In this document: one piece after another, positions 45,145-59,096 of the stretch | Layout: each line of letters starts with the position of its first letter | How positions within the stretch are numbered: the first letter of the stretch is position 1 | NCBI RefSeq assembly: GCF_004801905.1 | Contig: NZ_SSSN01000003.1 | Span: forward strand, 434,001-498,000 | Direction: 5' to 3' | Source: Orlajensenia flava | GTDB lineage: Bacteria > Actinomycetota > Actinomycetes > Actinomycetales > Microbacteriaceae | DNA: 64,000 bases | Position numbers and translations under genes: made by a program | The notes under the pieces: generated by a model | The model's input: the letters and a program-made list of their open reading frames with translations, nothing else | Databases searched by the model: none | Told to the model about the DNA's origin: nothing

Positions 45145-46349
45145 CCGAGGACCTCCAGGCCGGGAAGATGCTTGCCCTCGAGGAACTCGAGGCTGGCGCC
45201 GCCGCCGGTCGACACATGGCCGAACTGATCGTCGCGGAAGCCGAGGGCACGGATGGCGGCAGCCGAGTCGCCGCCGCCGACGACGCTGAGGCCGTCGACC
45301 TCGGTGAGCGCCTGCGCGACCGCCTTGGTTCCCGCCGCGAATGGGGCCAGCTCGAACACGCCCATCGGCCCGTTCCAGAACACCGTCTTCGAGTCGCGGA
45401 TGACGTCGGCGAATGCTGCGGCGGTGTCGGGACCGATGTCGAGGCCGAGACCGGATGCACCGAACGGCGAGTCCTCGATGGAGTCGGCCGGACGCACCAC
45501 GTGCTCGGCATCCGCCCCGAACTTGGACGCCACCACGACGTCGGTCGGCAGGACGATGTTGACTCCGCGTTGCTCGGCGTCGGTGAGGTAGCCCTTCACG
45601 GTGTCGATCTGATCGGCCTCCAGCAGGCTCGAACCGACCTTGTGACCCTGCGCCGCGAGGAAGGTGAACAGCATGCCGCCGCCGATGAGCAGTGTGTCAA
45701 CACGCGGCAGCAAGTGTCCGATGACGCCGAGCTTGTCACTGACCTTCGACCCGCCGAGCACCACCGCGTACGGCTTCTCGGGCGTGCGCGTGAGTCTCTC
45801 CAGCACGTCGAGCTCCGCCGCGATGAGCAGGCCGGCAGCGCTCGGAAGCAACTGGGCCAATTCGTACACGCTGGCCTGCTTGCGGTGGACGACGCCGAAG
45901 CCGTCCGAGACGAACGCCGTCCCGAATGCGGCCAGCTTCTCGGCGAACGCACGTCGCTCACCCTCGTCCTTCGACGTCTCGCCCGGATTGAACCGCAGGT
46001 TCTCGAGGACGGCCAGCTGGCCGTCCTCGAGGGCCGCGACGGTGCTCTCGGCGGAGTCGCCGACCGTGTCGGTGGCGAACGCGACGGGCGAGCCGAGCAA
46101 CTCCCCCAACCGGTCGGCTGCCGGCCTCAGGCTGTACCGATCGTCGGGAGCGCCGTCGGGCCGGCCGAGGTGCGAGACCACGATGACCTTGGCGCCGTCG
46201 CCGAGCAGCTTCTGAAGAGTGGGCAACGAGGCGCGGATGCGCCCGTCATCCGTGATCTGGCCGTCCTTCAACGGCACGTTCAGGTCGCAGCGGACGATGA
46301 CGCTCGTTCCGCCGAGCGGCCCGAGCTCCTCGATGGTGCGCAGGGACAC
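45135..46349 (-). CDS. pgk: Phosphoglycerate kinase
   Basis: Pgk makes ATP from 1,3-bisphosphoglycerate. The 404-residue product has the signature VIVRCDLNVPLKDGQITDDGRIRASLPTL, VIVVSHLGRPDG, and the C-terminal nucleotide-site segments SVVGGGDSAAAIRALG and HVSTGGGASLEFLEGKHLPGL. I chose GTG at 46349 (MSLRTIEELGPLGGTSV); the frame is open far upstream across gap but that part is not coding. It is 8 bp after gap and overlaps tpiA by 10 bp. Confidence 0.97.
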   Translation of the reverse strand: MSLRTIEELGPLGGTSVIVRCDLNVPLKDGQITDDGRIRASLPTLQKLLGDGAKVIVVSHLGRPDGAPDDRYSLRPAADRLGELLGSPVAFATDTVGDSAESTVAALEDGQLAVLENLRFNPGETSKDEGERRAFAEKLAAFGTAFVSDGFGVVHRKQASVYELAQLLPSAAGLLIAAELDVLERLTRTPEKPYAVVLGGSKVSDKLGVIGHLLPRVDTLLIGGGMLFTFLAAQGHKVGSSLLEADQIDTVKGYLTDAEQRGVNIVLPTDVVVASKFGADAEHVVRPADSIEDSPFGASGLGLDIGPDTAAAFADVIRDSKTVFWNGPMGVFELAPFAAGTKAVAQALTEVDGLSVVGGGDSAAAIRALGFRDDQFGHVSTGGGASLEFLEGKHLPGLEVLGWQ

Positions 46350-46357
46350 GCGGCGCC

Positions 46358-47458
<1,101 letters not shown>

Positions 47459-48085
47459 CTATGACAGTAGCAGCAGCCCCGAGGTCTTCTCACGGGCGGT
47501 CGTCAGGCGCTGGGCGACGTTGGCCCAGTTCACGATATTCCAGAACGCCTTGATGTAATCGGCCCGCACGTTCTTGTAGTCGAGGTAGTAGGCGTGCTCC
47601 CAGACGTCGAGCATGAGCAGCGGAACGATGCCAGCGGGAAGGTTGCCCTGCTGGTCGAAGAACTGCACGATGATCAGGCGCTGGCCGATCGAGTCGTAGG
47701 CGAGCACCGCCCATCCGGAGCCCTGCACGCCGGCGCCGACCGCGGTGAAGTGCGCCTGGAACGCGTCGAAGGAGCCGAACTCGTCGTCGATGGCGGATGC
47801 GAGGTCGCCCGTGGGCTTGTCTCCGCCATCCGGCGACATGTTCGTCCAGAAGATGGAGTGGTTGACGTGGCCGCCGAGGTTGAAGGAGAGGTCCTTCTCG
47901 AGCTTGTTGACGTTGGCCAGGTTGCCGCTCTCACGAGCTTCGGCGAGCTGGCTGAGGGCGGTGTTCGCCCCCGTCACGTAGGCCTGGTGGTGCTTGGAGT
48001 GATGCAGCTCCATGATCGTTCCGCTGATCGACGGCTCGAGGGCCGAGTAGTCGTAGGGAAGTTCCGGGAGCGTGTATTCAGCCAT
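47459..48085 (-). CDS. sodA: Superoxide dismutase, Mn/Fe family
   Basis: The 208-residue enzyme dismutates superoxide. Metal ligands and neighbours are visible: [13 protein letters not shown] with the first histidine, [15 protein letters not shown] with the second, and [17 protein letters not shown] with the Asp and His. [13 protein letters not shown] holds the family Gly/Gln segment that helps set metal preference; I cannot decide Mn from Fe. There is no signal peptide, so it is cytoplasmic or exported by another route. AGGAGG precedes the ATG at 48085. It sits between whiA and gap. Confidence 0.95.
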   Translation of the reverse strand: MAEYTLPELPYDYSALEPSISGTIMELHHSKHHQAYVTGANTALSQLAEARESGNLANVNKLEKDLSFNLGGHVNHSIFWTNMSPDGGDKPTGDLASAIDDEFGSFDAFQAHFTAVGAGVQGSGWAVLAYDSIGQRLIIVQFFDQQGNLPAGIVPLLMLDVWEHAYYLDYKNVRADYIKAFWNIVNWANVAQRLTTAREKTSGLLLLS

Positions 48086-48169
48086 GTGCGCTTTTCCTCC
48101 TTCAGGGGCCGGCGCAAGCCGCAGCCGACCGTAGGCGACCTCCTCAGTCTAGTGAGGCGGTTCGCGCCG

Positions 48170-48189
48170 TGACGCGGGCTTGCGTCACA
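48170..48189 (-). terminator. Hairpin after whiA
   Basis: GTGACGC (48170-48176) and GCGTCAC (48183-48189) form a perfect 7-bp stem with a 6-nt loop, 12 bp beyond the whiA stop. There is no U-tract. It is a candidate terminator of the uvr-rapZ-whiA run. Confidence 0.55.
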
Positions 48190-48201
48190 TCGCGCGGGCC
48201 G

Positions 48202-49194
48202 TTAGAGCGGGTCGAGATCCGTCGGCAGGTTCGCCTCGGTGTCGGGAATGCCGAGATCGATGGCCTTCTTGTCGGCCATGGCGAGCAGGCGACGGATGCG
48301 GCCGGCAACCGCGTCCTTGGTCATCGGCGGGTCGGCGTGGTGGCCGAGCTCGTCGAGGCTCGCCTCACGGAACCGCAGTCGCAAGTCGCCTGCGTAACGC
48401 AGATGCTCGGGAATGTCATCGGCGAGGATCTCCATGGCGCGCTCGACCCTCGAGCAGGCAGCGACCGCGGCCTGGGCGGACCGACGCAGGTTGGCGTCGT
48501 CGAAGTTGACCAGACGGTTGGCCGTCGCCCGCACCTCGCGACGCTGACGCAGCTCCTCCCAGTTGCGCACCGTGTCGGTTGCGCCCATGTGGACGAGCAT
48601 CGCGCTGATGGCCTCGCCGTCACGGATGACCACCCGGTGCACGCCCCGCACCTCCCGCGCCTTCGCGGCGACGCCGAGGCGGCCGGCCGCGCCCACGAGC
48701 GCCATGGCCGACTCGTTGCCGGGGCAGGTGACCTCGAGCGCGGCGGAGCGGCCGGGGTCCGTGAGGGTGCCCTGGGCGAGGAAGGCTCCGCGCCAGACGG
48801 CGGCGACCTCCTCGCGTGAACCCGTCGTCAGGCGGTTGGGGAGCCCGCGGATGGGGCGCCGCCGTGCGTCGAGCAGGCCCGTCTGGCGGGCCAGGGTCTC
48901 GCCGCCGTCGATCACGCGGACGAGGTAGTGACTGTTGCGGCGGAGGCCGGATGCGGCGACGACCGAGGCGTCGCTGCGCACGCCGTACAGCTCGGCGAGA
49001 TCCTTGCGCACTCGGCGGGCGACGGTGGCCGAGTCGAGCTCGGACTCCACGGCGATGCGTCCTGAGATGGTGTGCAGGCCGCCGGAGAACCGCAGGATGG
49101 TCGCCAGCTCGGCAGCCCTGACGCTGTTCTTGCTGCTCACGACAGCCGCGAGCTCCTCTTTGACGTCAGCGGTCAGAGCCAATCGATGTTCCAT
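48202..49194 (-). CDS. whiA: Sporulation/cell-division regulator WhiA
   Basis: WhiA is a conserved Gram-positive DNA-binding protein; in Streptomyces it drives sporulation genes, and elsewhere it affects division and metabolism. The 330-residue product has the N-terminal [10 protein letters not shown] and the homing-endonuclease-like fold ([24 protein letters not shown], then [17 protein letters not shown]), then the C-terminal helix-turn-helix ([21 protein letters not shown]). It lies 30 bp after rapZ. The yvcK gene usually found between them is missing. Confidence 0.95.
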   Translation of the reverse strand: MEHRLALTADVKEELAAVVSSKNSVRAAELATILRFSGGLHTISGRIAVESELDSATVARRVRKDLAELYGVRSDASVVAASGLRRNSHYLVRVIDGGETLARQTGLLDARRRPIRGLPNRLTTGSREEVAAVWRGAFLAQGTLTDPGRSAALEVTCPGNESAMALVGAAGRLGVAAKAREVRGVHRVVIRDGEAISAMLVHMGATDTVRNWEELRQRREVRATANRLVNFDDANLRRSAQAAVAACSRVERAMEILADDIPEHLRYAGDLRLRFREASLDELGHHADPPMTKDAVAGRIRRLLAMADKKAIDLGIPDTEANLPTDLDPL

Positions 49195-49224
49195 TCTGTT
49201 GCGGTGGGTGGTGGGCGGGGCCGG

Positions 49225-50097
49225 TCACTCGCGACCGAGGTCGCGGTTCCTGACGCTCACCCCGACACCCGGATACTGTTCCAGTCTCTGGGCGAGCTCC
49301 CGAGCCAGCGCCACCGAGCGGTGCTTGCCCCCGGTGCATCCGATGGCGATGGTGGCGTGCCGCTTGTTCTCGCGGCGGTAGCCGGTGAGCACCGGTTCGA
49401 GGGCGGCGGCATAGCGATCGATGAACTCGAGGGCGCCGGGTTGCCCGAGTACGAATTCTCTCACGGACTCCTCGAGCCCCGTGTGACCACGCAGCTCGGG
49501 GATCCAGAACGGGTTGGGGAGGAACCGCGCGTCGGCGATGTGGTCGGCGTCGGCCGGCACCCCGTACTTGAAGCCGAAGCTCACGATCGTGACCCGGACC
49601 GCCGCCGCGTCCTCCGCCGAGAACAGGTCGGTGATGGTCGTCGAGAGCTGGTGGATGTTGAGCTCCGAGGTGTCGACGACGATGTCGCTGGCGTCTCGCA
49701 TGTCCAGGAGCCGCTCGCGCTCGGCCGCGATGCCGTCGAGGATCGTGCCGTCGCCCTGCAGAGGGTGCGGCCGGCGCACCGACTCGAACCGGCGCACGAG
49801 CGCGGCATCCGAAGCGTCTAGGAAGAGCACCCGCAGCTCGGTACCACCGCGGATGGACGCCACCATCTCGGACAACTCGGAGAAGAACCCGCGACCGCGC
49901 ACGTCGACGACCGCGGCGACCTTGGGCAGCCCGCTCGCGGCGCGCTCCGCCAGTTCCATGAGCGGTCGCAGCATCTGCGGCGGGAGGTTGTCGACCACGT
50001 ACCAGCCCAGGTCCTCGAGCGCATTGGCGACCGTCGACCTCCCGGCACCCGACATGCCGGTAACGATGAGGATCTCGTTCTGCGGGGCGTCAGCCAT
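49225..50097 (-). CDS. rapZ: RapZ/YvcJ-family nucleotide-binding protein
   Basis: RapZ-family proteins bind ATP/GTP; in E. coli RapZ guides RNase E to small RNAs controlling glucosamine-6-phosphate synthase. The 290-residue product has Walker [21 protein letters not shown] (residues about 13-32), [35 protein letters not shown], and the conserved C-terminal [20 protein letters not shown]. It is 50 bp after uvrC and 30 bp before whiA. Whether it acts on RNA in this organism is unknown. Confidence 0.94.
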   Translation of the reverse strand: MADAPQNEILIVTGMSGAGRSTVANALEDLGWYVVDNLPPQMLRPLMELAERAASGLPKVAAVVDVRGRGFFSELSEMVASIRGGTELRVLFLDASDAALVRRFESVRRPHPLQGDGTILDGIAAERERLLDMRDASDIVVDTSELNIHQLSTTITDLFSAEDAAAVRVTIVSFGFKYGVPADADHIADARFLPNPFWIPELRGHTGLEESVREFVLGQPGALEFIDRYAAALEPVLTGYRRENKRHATIAIGCTGGKHRSVALARELAQRLEQYPGVGVSVRNRDLGRE

Positions 50098-50147
50098 TCT
50101 CGGTCATGCCTTCGCTCGGGGGTGAACCCTCAGCCTAGCGAGCCGCC

Positions 50148-52082
50148 TCAGGACTCGCTGGCCAAATGGTCGTGGATGGTGGCGGCCAGGGTCGGCCCGA
50201 TTCCGTGGACCTCGCCGATCTCGGCGACGGATGCCTGGCGCAGACGCGCGACGGACCCGAAGTGCTTGAGCAGCACGGCGACACGCGACGGGCCGAGGCC
50301 GCCGATCTCCCCGAGGACGGAGGCGATGTCCCGCTTGCGCCTGGCGCGCTGATGCGTGATCGCGAAGCGGTGCGCCTCATCGCGGATGCGCTGGAACAGG
50401 AACAGCGCCTCGCTGTTGCGCGGGAGGATGACGGGGAAATCCGAGTCGGGGAGCCAGATCTCCTCGAGTCGCTTGGCGATGCCGGCGAGCTGGATCCCGC
50501 GAACACCCGACTCCCGCAGCGCCCGCGCGGCAGCGGCGACCTGGGGCTGGCCACCGTCGACGATGAGCAGGTTCGGGCGGTAGGCGAACTTACGGCGCTT
50601 GGTCGGCTCCACGGTTCCGTCGGAGAGCACGTCGTCTTCCGGTTCGCGCATCGCTGCGCTCTCGCCGGCATCGGCGGCACCGGCGTCCGCCGCGTCGTCG
50701 CCATCCGCCAGGTAGGCGAGCCGGCGGGTGAGCACCCGGTAGATCGAGTCGGTGTCGTCGCTGGACTCCGGAACGTTGAATCGTCGGTACTCGTCCTTGC
50801 GCGCGAGCCCGTCCTCGAAGACGACCATCGACGCGACGATGTTGGTTCCCGAGAGGTGCGAGACGTCGTAGCACTCCATCCGCAAGGGCGCCTCAGCCAT
50901 GTCCAGTGCCTCTTGGATGTCCTCGAGCGCCTGCGATCGAGCCGTGAAGTCGGCGGTGCGGCGGGTCTTGTAGAGCATGAGCGAATGCGCCGCGTTCTGG
51001 CGCGCCGTCTCGAGCAGCGCGGCCTTGTCTCCGCGTTGCGCCGCGTTCAGTCGCACCTTGGTGCCGCGCAACGTGCCGAGCCACTCCTCCATGGCCGTGG
51101 CATCCTCCGGCAGGTCCGGCACGACGACCTCCCGGGGCGGCGTCGCCCCCTCGCCGTAGACGGTCTGCAGGATCGACTCGACCAGCTCTCCCGTCGACAT
51201 GTCGAGCTCCTTGTCGACCACCCAGCCACGCACACCGCGGATGCGCCCGCCCCGCACGATGAACTCCTGCACGGCGGCGGCGAGTTCGTCGTGCACCACG
51301 CTGAACACGTCGATGTCCACGGTGTCGCGCAGCACGACCGCGCTCTTCTCGAGTACGGCCTCGAGGGCGCCGACCTGGTCGCGGCGGCGAGCGGCGAGTT
51401 CGTAGTTCTGCGCGGCGGAGGCATCCTTCATCTCCTGCACGAGCTCGCCCACCATGTGGCGATCCTGGTTCTGCATGAACCCGACGAACCGGGACACCAT
51501 CGCATGGTGCTCCTCCACCGTGACCTTGCCGGAGCACGGACCGAAGCACCGGCCGATCTGGCCCGCGAAGCACGGCTTGCCCGACGCCATCGCACGCTTG
51601 TAGTCCGAGTCCTTGCAGGTGCGGATGGGGAACGCCTTGATCATCAGCTCGATGACCTCGTCGACCGCCCATTTCTTGGGGTAGGGACCGAAGTAGCGCG
51701 CCCCGCGGATCTTCGTGTTGCGGGTCACGAGAACGCGCGGCGCCTCCTCGCCGAGCGTGATGGCCATGTAGGGATAGGACTTGTCGTCCTTGAACATGAC
51801 GTTGAACGGCGGGTCGAACTCCTTGATCCAGGTGAACTCGAGCTGGAGTGCCTCCACCTCGTTGCCCACGACCGTCCACTCCACCGATGACGCGGTGGTC
51901 ACCATGCGTCGGGTTCGCTCGTGCAGGGTGTGCAGGGGGGCGAAGTAGTTGCTGAGCCGCGCCCGGAGGTTCTTCGCCTTGCCCACGTAGAGCACGCGCG
52001 ACGTCGCATCGCGGAACCGGTAGACGCCCGGCTCGGTGGGGATCTCCCCCGCCTTCGGACGATAGCTGAGGACGTTCGCCAT
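50148..52082 (-). CDS. uvrC: Excinuclease ABC subunit C
   Basis: UvrC makes both cuts in nucleotide excision repair. The 644-residue protein has an N-terminal GIY-YIG nuclease ([20 protein letters not shown]), the cysteine-rich segment [11 protein letters not shown], a UVR motif ([20 protein letters not shown]), the RNase H-like nuclease ([20 protein letters not shown], then [14 protein letters not shown]), and C-terminal helix-hairpin-helices ([20 protein letters not shown]). I chose the ATG at 52082 ([17 protein letters not shown]). It is 5 bp after uvrA, so the two are co-transcribed. Confidence 0.96.
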   Translation of the reverse strand: MANVLSYRPKAGEIPTEPGVYRFRDATSRVLYVGKAKNLRARLSNYFAPLHTLHERTRRMVTTASSVEWTVVGNEVEALQLEFTWIKEFDPPFNVMFKDDKSYPYMAITLGEEAPRVLVTRNTKIRGARYFGPYPKKWAVDEVIELMIKAFPIRTCKDSDYKRAMASGKPCFAGQIGRCFGPCSGKVTVEEHHAMVSRFVGFMQNQDRHMVGELVQEMKDASAAQNYELAARRRDQVGALEAVLEKSAVVLRDTVDIDVFSVVHDELAAAVQEFIVRGGRIRGVRGWVVDKELDMSTGELVESILQTVYGEGATPPREVVVPDLPEDATAMEEWLGTLRGTKVRLNAAQRGDKAALLETARQNAAHSLMLYKTRRTADFTARSQALEDIQEALDMAEAPLRMECYDVSHLSGTNIVASMVVFEDGLARKDEYRRFNVPESSDDTDSIYRVLTRRLAYLADGDDAADAGAADAGESAAMREPEDDVLSDGTVEPTKRRKFAYRPNLLIVDGGQPQVAAAARALRESGVRGIQLAGIAKRLEEIWLPDSDFPVILPRNSEALFLFQRIRDEAHRFAITHQRARRKRDIASVLGEIGGLGPSRVAVLLKHFGSVARLRQASVAEIGEVHGIGPTLAATIHDHLASES

Positions 52083-52087
52083 CGTGC

Positions 52088-54991
<2,904 letters not shown>

Positions 54992-55063
54992 CTCAGAAGT
55001 CTATGAGCACCCTCCGACAGACTTCTCCGTCCCGCACATGCCATCAGCGAACGGCGCCGCCCA

Positions 55064-57130
55064 TCAGGCCAGGTGACCGGCCTTCTCCATCTGCCGCAAC
55101 TCGCGCTTGAGGTCGCCGAGCTCGTCACGCAACCGGGCGGCCAGCTCGAACTTGAGCTCGCCAGCGGCCTCGAGCATCTGCTGGTTGAGGTCGGCGATCA
55201 ACGACTCCAGCTGATTCGCGCCGTCCGCGGCGAGGCCCTCACGCCGCAGGTTGGGCATCGGCGATGTCGATCGACGGTCACGGCCTCGCAGCAGCTCGGC
55301 GGTGTCCGCCTCCTCGCGCGCGAGGATGTCGGTGATGTCCGCGATGCGCTTGCGGAGCGGCTGCGGGTCGATGCCGTTGGCGACGTTGTACTCGACCTGC
55401 AGCTCGCGCCGTCGGGTGGTCTCCTCGATCGCGTTCTTCATCGAGTCGGTCAGGACGTCGGCGTACATGTGCACCTCGCCCGAGACGTTGCGGGCTGCGC
55501 GGCCGATGGTCTGGATGAGCGACGTCGACGACCGCAGGAAGCCCTCCTTGTCGGCATCGAGGATGGCGACCAGCGAAACCTCCGGCAGGTCCAGGCCCTC
55601 GCGGAGCAGGTTGATGCCGACGAGGACGTCGTACACACCGGCTCGCAGTTCGGTGAGCAGTTCGACACGACGCAGCGTGTCGACATCCGAGTGCAGGTAG
55701 CGCACCCGGACCCCGGCCTCGGTGAGGAAGTCGGTGAGCTCCTCCGCCATCTTCTTCGTGAGTGTCGTGACCAGCACGCGCTCGTCGCGCCCGGCGCGCA
55801 GTCGGATCTCCTCGAGCAGGTCGTCGATCTGCCCCTTCGACGGCTTGACCACGATCTGCGGGTCGACCAGGCCCGTTGGGCGGATGATCTGCTCCACGAC
55901 GCCGTCGGCGATGCCCATCTCGTAGCGACCCGGAGTCGCCGAGAGGTAGACCTTCTGGCCAACGCGATTGCTGAACTCGTCGAACTTGAGCGGCCGGTTG
56001 TCGAGCGCGCTCGGCAGACGGAATCCGTGCTCGACGAGCGTGCGCTTGCGCGACGCGTCGCCCTCGTACATCGCGCCGATCTGCGGGACGGTGACGTGGG
56101 ACTCGTCGATGACGACGAGGAAGTCGTCGGGGAAGTAGTCGAGCAGGCAGTGCGGGGCCTCCCCCGGCATCCGCCCGTCGATGTGGCGCGAGTAGTTCTC
56201 GATGCCCGAGCAGAACCCGATCTGCTCCATCATCTCGAGGTCGAAGCTCGTGCGCATGCGCAGTCGCTGCGCCTCCAGCAGCTTGCCCTCCCGCTCGAGC
56301 TCCTCGAGCCGCTCGCCGAGCTCGACCTGGATGGTGCCGATGGCGCGCTGCATGACGTCGTTCGCCGCGACGTAGTGCGAGCCCGGGAAGACGGCGACGT
56401 TGTCGAGTTTGCGCACGATCTCTCCGGTGAGCGGGTGGAGGCTGTACAGCGCCTCGATCTCGTCACCGAACATCTCGATGCGGATGGCGAGCTCCTCGTA
56501 CATGGGGATGATCTCGATGGTGTCGCCGCGCACCCGGAAGTTGCCGCGCGAGAAGTCGACGTCGTTGCGCTGGTACTGCATGGAGACGAACTTGCGGATG
56601 AGCCAGTCGCGGTCGTGGTGGTCGCCGACCTGCAGCGCGATCATCGCATTCATGTACTGCTCGGGCGTGCCGAGGCCGTAGATGCAGGACACGGTGGAGA
56701 CCACGACGACGTCGCGCCGGCTCAGCAGAGAGTTGGTCGTGGAGTGCCGCAGACGCTCGACCTCGGCGTTGACCGACGAGTCCTTCTCGATGAAGGTGTC
56801 CGTCTGAGGCACGTAGGCCTCCGGCTGGTAGTAGTCGTAGTACGACACGAAGTACTCGACGGCGTTGTTGGGCATCAACTCGCGGAACTCGTTGGCGAGC
56901 TGGGCCGCGAGAGTCTTGTTGTGCGCGAGGACGAGGGTGGGTCGCTGAACCTGCTCGATGAGCCAGGCCGTTGTCGCGGACTTGCCGGTTCCGGTTGCTC
57001 CGAGGAGCACGACATCCGTCTCGCCCGCGTTGATGCGCTCAGCCAACTCGGCGATCGCCGTCGGCTGGTCACCGCTCGGCGAGTACTCGCTGATGACCTC
57101 GAAGGGGCGGACGGACCGAGTTGCCTGCAT
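55064..57130 (-). CDS. uvrB: Excinuclease ABC subunit B
   Basis: UvrB is the helicase-like damage-verification subunit. The 688-residue protein has Walker [18 protein letters not shown], the beta-hairpin region [26 protein letters not shown], the motif [19 protein letters not shown], motif [12 protein letters not shown], and the C-terminal UVR domain [29 protein letters not shown] prefer the ATG at 57130 ([19 protein letters not shown]), where family similarity begins; an in-frame ATG at 57163 would add 11 residues. It is 48 bp after coaE, giving the order coaE-uvrB-uvrA-uvrC. Confidence 0.96.
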   Translation of the reverse strand: MQATRSVRPFEVISEYSPSGDQPTAIAELAERINAGETDVVLLGATGTGKSATTAWLIEQVQRPTLVLAHNKTLAAQLANEFRELMPNNAVEYFVSYYDYYQPEAYVPQTDTFIEKDSSVNAEVERLRHSTTNSLLSRRDVVVVSTVSCIYGLGTPEQYMNAMIALQVGDHHDRDWLIRKFVSMQYQRNDVDFSRGNFRVRGDTIEIIPMYEELAIRIEMFGDEIEALYSLHPLTGEIVRKLDNVAVFPGSHYVAANDVMQRAIGTIQVELGERLEELEREGKLLEAQRLRMRTSFDLEMMEQIGFCSGIENYSRHIDGRMPGEAPHCLLDYFPDDFLVVIDESHVTVPQIGAMYEGDASRKRTLVEHGFRLPSALDNRPLKFDEFSNRVGQKVYLSATPGRYEMGIADGVVEQIIRPTGLVDPQIVVKPSKGQIDDLLEEIRLRAGRDERVLVTTLTKKMAEELTDFLTEAGVRVRYLHSDVDTLRRVELLTELRAGVYDVLVGINLLREGLDLPEVSLVAILDADKEGFLRSSTSLIQTIGRAARNVSGEVHMYADVLTDSMKNAIEETTRRRELQVEYNVANGIDPQPLRKRIADITDILAREEADTAELLRGRDRRSTSPMPNLRREGLAADGANQLESLIADLNQQMLEAAGELKFELAARLRDELGDLKRELRQMEKAGHLA

Positions 57131-57211
57131 GACATCCAGTCTAGGAAGACCCTCCGACACCATCGCCCTTCGGCTGTACTCCTGTGGCGAACGGCGGCTC
57201 GCTCATTACCG

Positions 57212-57829
57212 TCAGGGCGTGGCCGCGCGTTGCTCTCGACGGATGCGGGCCCAGAGCGCATCCGTCTCGCTCACCGTGTGCGCCATGCTGCCATCGGTGT
57301 CGATGATGACGTCGGCGATGCGAAGCCGCTCGGTGTCGCCCGCCTGCGACTCGACGCGGGCGACGGCGTGATCCTCCTCCAAGCCGCGGATCTCGACCAG
57401 CCGCTTCACCCGTGTCCTGCGGGTGGCGTTCGCGACGACGATGAGGTCGAACGGATGGTCCACCTGCGCCTCGACGAGCAGCGGAACGTCGTAGACGACG
57501 ACGGCATCCGGCTTCTCTGCCCCCGCCTTGGCGATGAGCGTCTCCGACAGGGCGCGCACGAGGGGATGGACGATGGCGTTCAATCGGGCGAGGGCCTCGG
57601 GGTCGCCGAAGACGCGTTGCCCGAGCCGCGCCCGGTCGAGCGTGCCGTCCGCGGCGATGACGGAGTCGCCGAACTCCTCCCTGATGCTCGCGAGCCCGGG
57701 AGTGCCCTTCTCGACGACGCGTCGTGCGAGCTGGTCGGCGTCGATGTGCACGGCTCCGTGCTCGACGAGACGGCGGGCTATGGTCGATTTTCCGGCCGCG
57801 ATGCCGCCGGTCAGGCCGATGAGGTACAC
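57212..57829 (-). CDS. coaE: Dephospho-CoA kinase
   Basis: CoaE phosphorylates dephospho-CoA in the last step of coenzyme A synthesis. The 205-residue product has Walker A LIGLTGGIAAGKSTIARRL at the N-terminus, HIDADQLARRVVEKGTPGL, and VVYDVPLLVEAQVDHPFDLIVVV-like lid and core segments (YDVPLLVEA visible). The GrpB-like C-terminal domain of some actinobacterial CoaE proteins is absent. In related genomes rpsA lies just upstream; here 3.2 kb of accessory DNA separates them. Confidence 0.95.
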   Translation of the reverse strand: MYLIGLTGGIAAGKSTIARRLVEHGAVHIDADQLARRVVEKGTPGLASIREEFGDSVIAADGTLDRARLGQRVFGDPEALARLNAIVHPLVRALSETLIAKAGAEKPDAVVVYDVPLLVEAQVDHPFDLIVVANATRRTRVKRLVEIRGLEEDHAVARVESQAGDTERLRIADVIIDTDGSMAHTVSETDALWARIRREQRAATP

Positions 57830-57899
57830 GGTGTCAGCTTACCGGCGCGGGTCAGGCGGCAGCGGAGGCGGCCTCTGTCAGCCGCGTGCCTCCGAAGTC

Positions 57900-57959
57900 G
57901 GCGCTTCCGTCAGCAGCCCGGCGCTTCCATCAGCAGCCTGGCGCTTTGGTCAGCAGCCC
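57900..57959. repeat. 20-bp tandem repeat x3 overlapping a methyltransferase stop
   Basis: Three units start at 57900, 57920 and 57940; the first reads GGCGCTTCCGTCAGCAGCCC and the others differ at one to four positions. The third covers the stop codon (57952-57950) and last two codons of the methyltransferase gene, so repeat growth may have set its C-terminus (TPGC). The rest of the 120-bp gap to coaE holds nothing I recognise. Confidence 0.8.
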
Positions 57960-58696
57960 GGCGTGAAGCGCTCGGCGATCCAGGCCTCGGTGACGTACGG
58001 CAGCAGAATCTCGTCGGCGCGCGTCTCGGGGTGGGCGTCGAGCACCCGGGCGATGCGGTCGAGCATCGCGGTTCGCTCGGACTCGGTCGCGGTGAGGTAG
58101 TAGCTGCGCGTGGTGGCGAGCTGCAGGATTCCCTCGCGGGTCGTGCGCTGCGTCCAGCGCTGCTCGTGCTTGCCGGCGATCGTCAGTCCGGCTCCGAGGG
58201 TCGGGTGGTAGGCGCTGGCCTCGTGGAGCCCCCGGTGCATGGCAGCCGACAGCTCGTCGACCCAGGGGACGCTCTCATCGCGGGTGTTCCAGATCAGTCC
58301 GAGGCGGCCGCCGGGACGTAGGACGCGCAGCACCTCGCGGGTGGCGGCGTCGACATCGACCCAGTGCCAGGCCTGGGCGAACGTCACGAGGTCGGCGCAG
58401 GCATCCGGGATCGGCAGATGTTCCGCCGACCCTTCTACGGTCTCGACCTGCGGCAGACGCTCGCCGAGCACACGCAGCATGTCGGCGGAGGGGTCGATCG
58501 CGGTCACGGATGCTCCGAGAGCCACGAGCTCGGCCGAGAGCTTTCCGGTCCCGGCACCGACGTCGACGACGTCCTGCGCGGCGCCGAGGAGCCAACGCAC
58601 CGACTCGACAGGGTAAGACGGGCGGTGTGCGTCGTATCCGTCGGCATTCTCGCGGAATGACTCGGCGTGCTGCCGATCACGGGTGGTATCGCTCAT
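57950..58696 (-). CDS. Class I SAM-dependent methyltransferase
   Basis: The 248-residue product starts MSDTTRDRQHAESFRENADGY and has SAM motif I DVVDVGAGTGKLSAELVALG (about residues 42-61), motif II VTAIDPSADMLRVLGERLP, and CADLVTFAQAWHWVDVDAATREVLRVLRPGGRLGLIWN, the type-11 pattern of the YcgJ/UbiE-like group. FAQAWHW is characteristic of a subgroup of unassigned small-molecule methyltransferases. It lies between coaE and rpsA in a region rich in repeats, with a 20-bp repeat across its stop and the inverted 30-bp array starting 51 bp upstream of its ATG. It is probably accessory. Confidence 0.85.
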   Translation of the reverse strand: MSDTTRDRQHAESFRENADGYDAHRPSYPVESVRWLLGAAQDVVDVGAGTGKLSAELVALGASVTAIDPSADMLRVLGERLPQVETVEGSAEHLPIPDACADLVTFAQAWHWVDVDAATREVLRVLRPGGRLGLIWNTRDESVPWVDELSAAMHRGLHEASAYHPTLGAGLTIAGKHEQRWTQRTTREGILQLATTRSYYLTATESERTAMLDRIARVLDAHPETRADEILLPYVTEAWIAERFTPGC

Positions 58697-58746
58697 GATT
58701 CCAGCGTACGCACGCGGCTGGCTCGCGACGGGCGCCGACCCCCAAG

Positions 58747-58987
58747 ATCAGTGCCATAACGCGCATTCCCTCGAGCATCAGCGCCATAACGCGCATCCCC
58801 TCGAGCATCAGCGCCACAACGCGCATCCCGCCGAGCATCAGTGCCATAACGCGCATCCCGCCGAGCATCAGTGTCAAACGCGCATCCGCCCGCGGTGCGT
58901 CCCGCCCTCCACAAGCGCTGCACCCGTCGATGGTGCCATAACGCGCATCCCCGCGAGCATCAGTGCCATAGCGCGCATCCGCCGACG
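58747..58987 (-). repeat. Left array: seven copies of the 16-bp core, minus orientation
   Basis: This is part of the 400-bp gene-free stretch before the DUF559-like gene. The core ATGCGCGTTATGGCAC, read on the minus strand, recurs at a 30-bp period from 58747 to 58866 (four good units), once degenerate near 58867-58896, and twice at 58932-58958 and 58959-58987 after a 35-bp break. The 14-bp linkers (for example TGATGCTCGAGGGG in minus reading) differ from those of the right arrays. Cores vary at one or two bases (C for T, A for G). No open frame of normal composition crosses it. Confidence 0.9.
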
Positions 58988-59050
58988 ACTGAGGCGCGAG
59001 ATCCCGTGTCCTCCCCTGACGCACCGCGCCTGCCGACCTTCCACGGTTTT

Positions 59051-59076
59051 GGCCAGCCGGCTGAGAGCGGCTGGCC
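59051..59076. other. Hairpin upstream of the DUF559-like gene
   Basis: GGCCAGCCG (59051-59059) and CGGCTGGCC (59068-59076) form a perfect 9-bp stem with an 8-nt loop, 20 bp before the ATG at 59097. TTTT precedes it on the plus strand, so it is not an obvious terminator for either direction. It could be a leader structure or an operator. Confidence 0.5.
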
Positions 59077-59096
59077 GTTGCGAGCAAGATCCCACC

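Noticed and set aside
55073-58321. A 1082-codon plus-strand frame antisense to uvrB, coaE and a methyltransferase
   Set aside because: All three minus-strand genes have clear family motifs; this frame has none.
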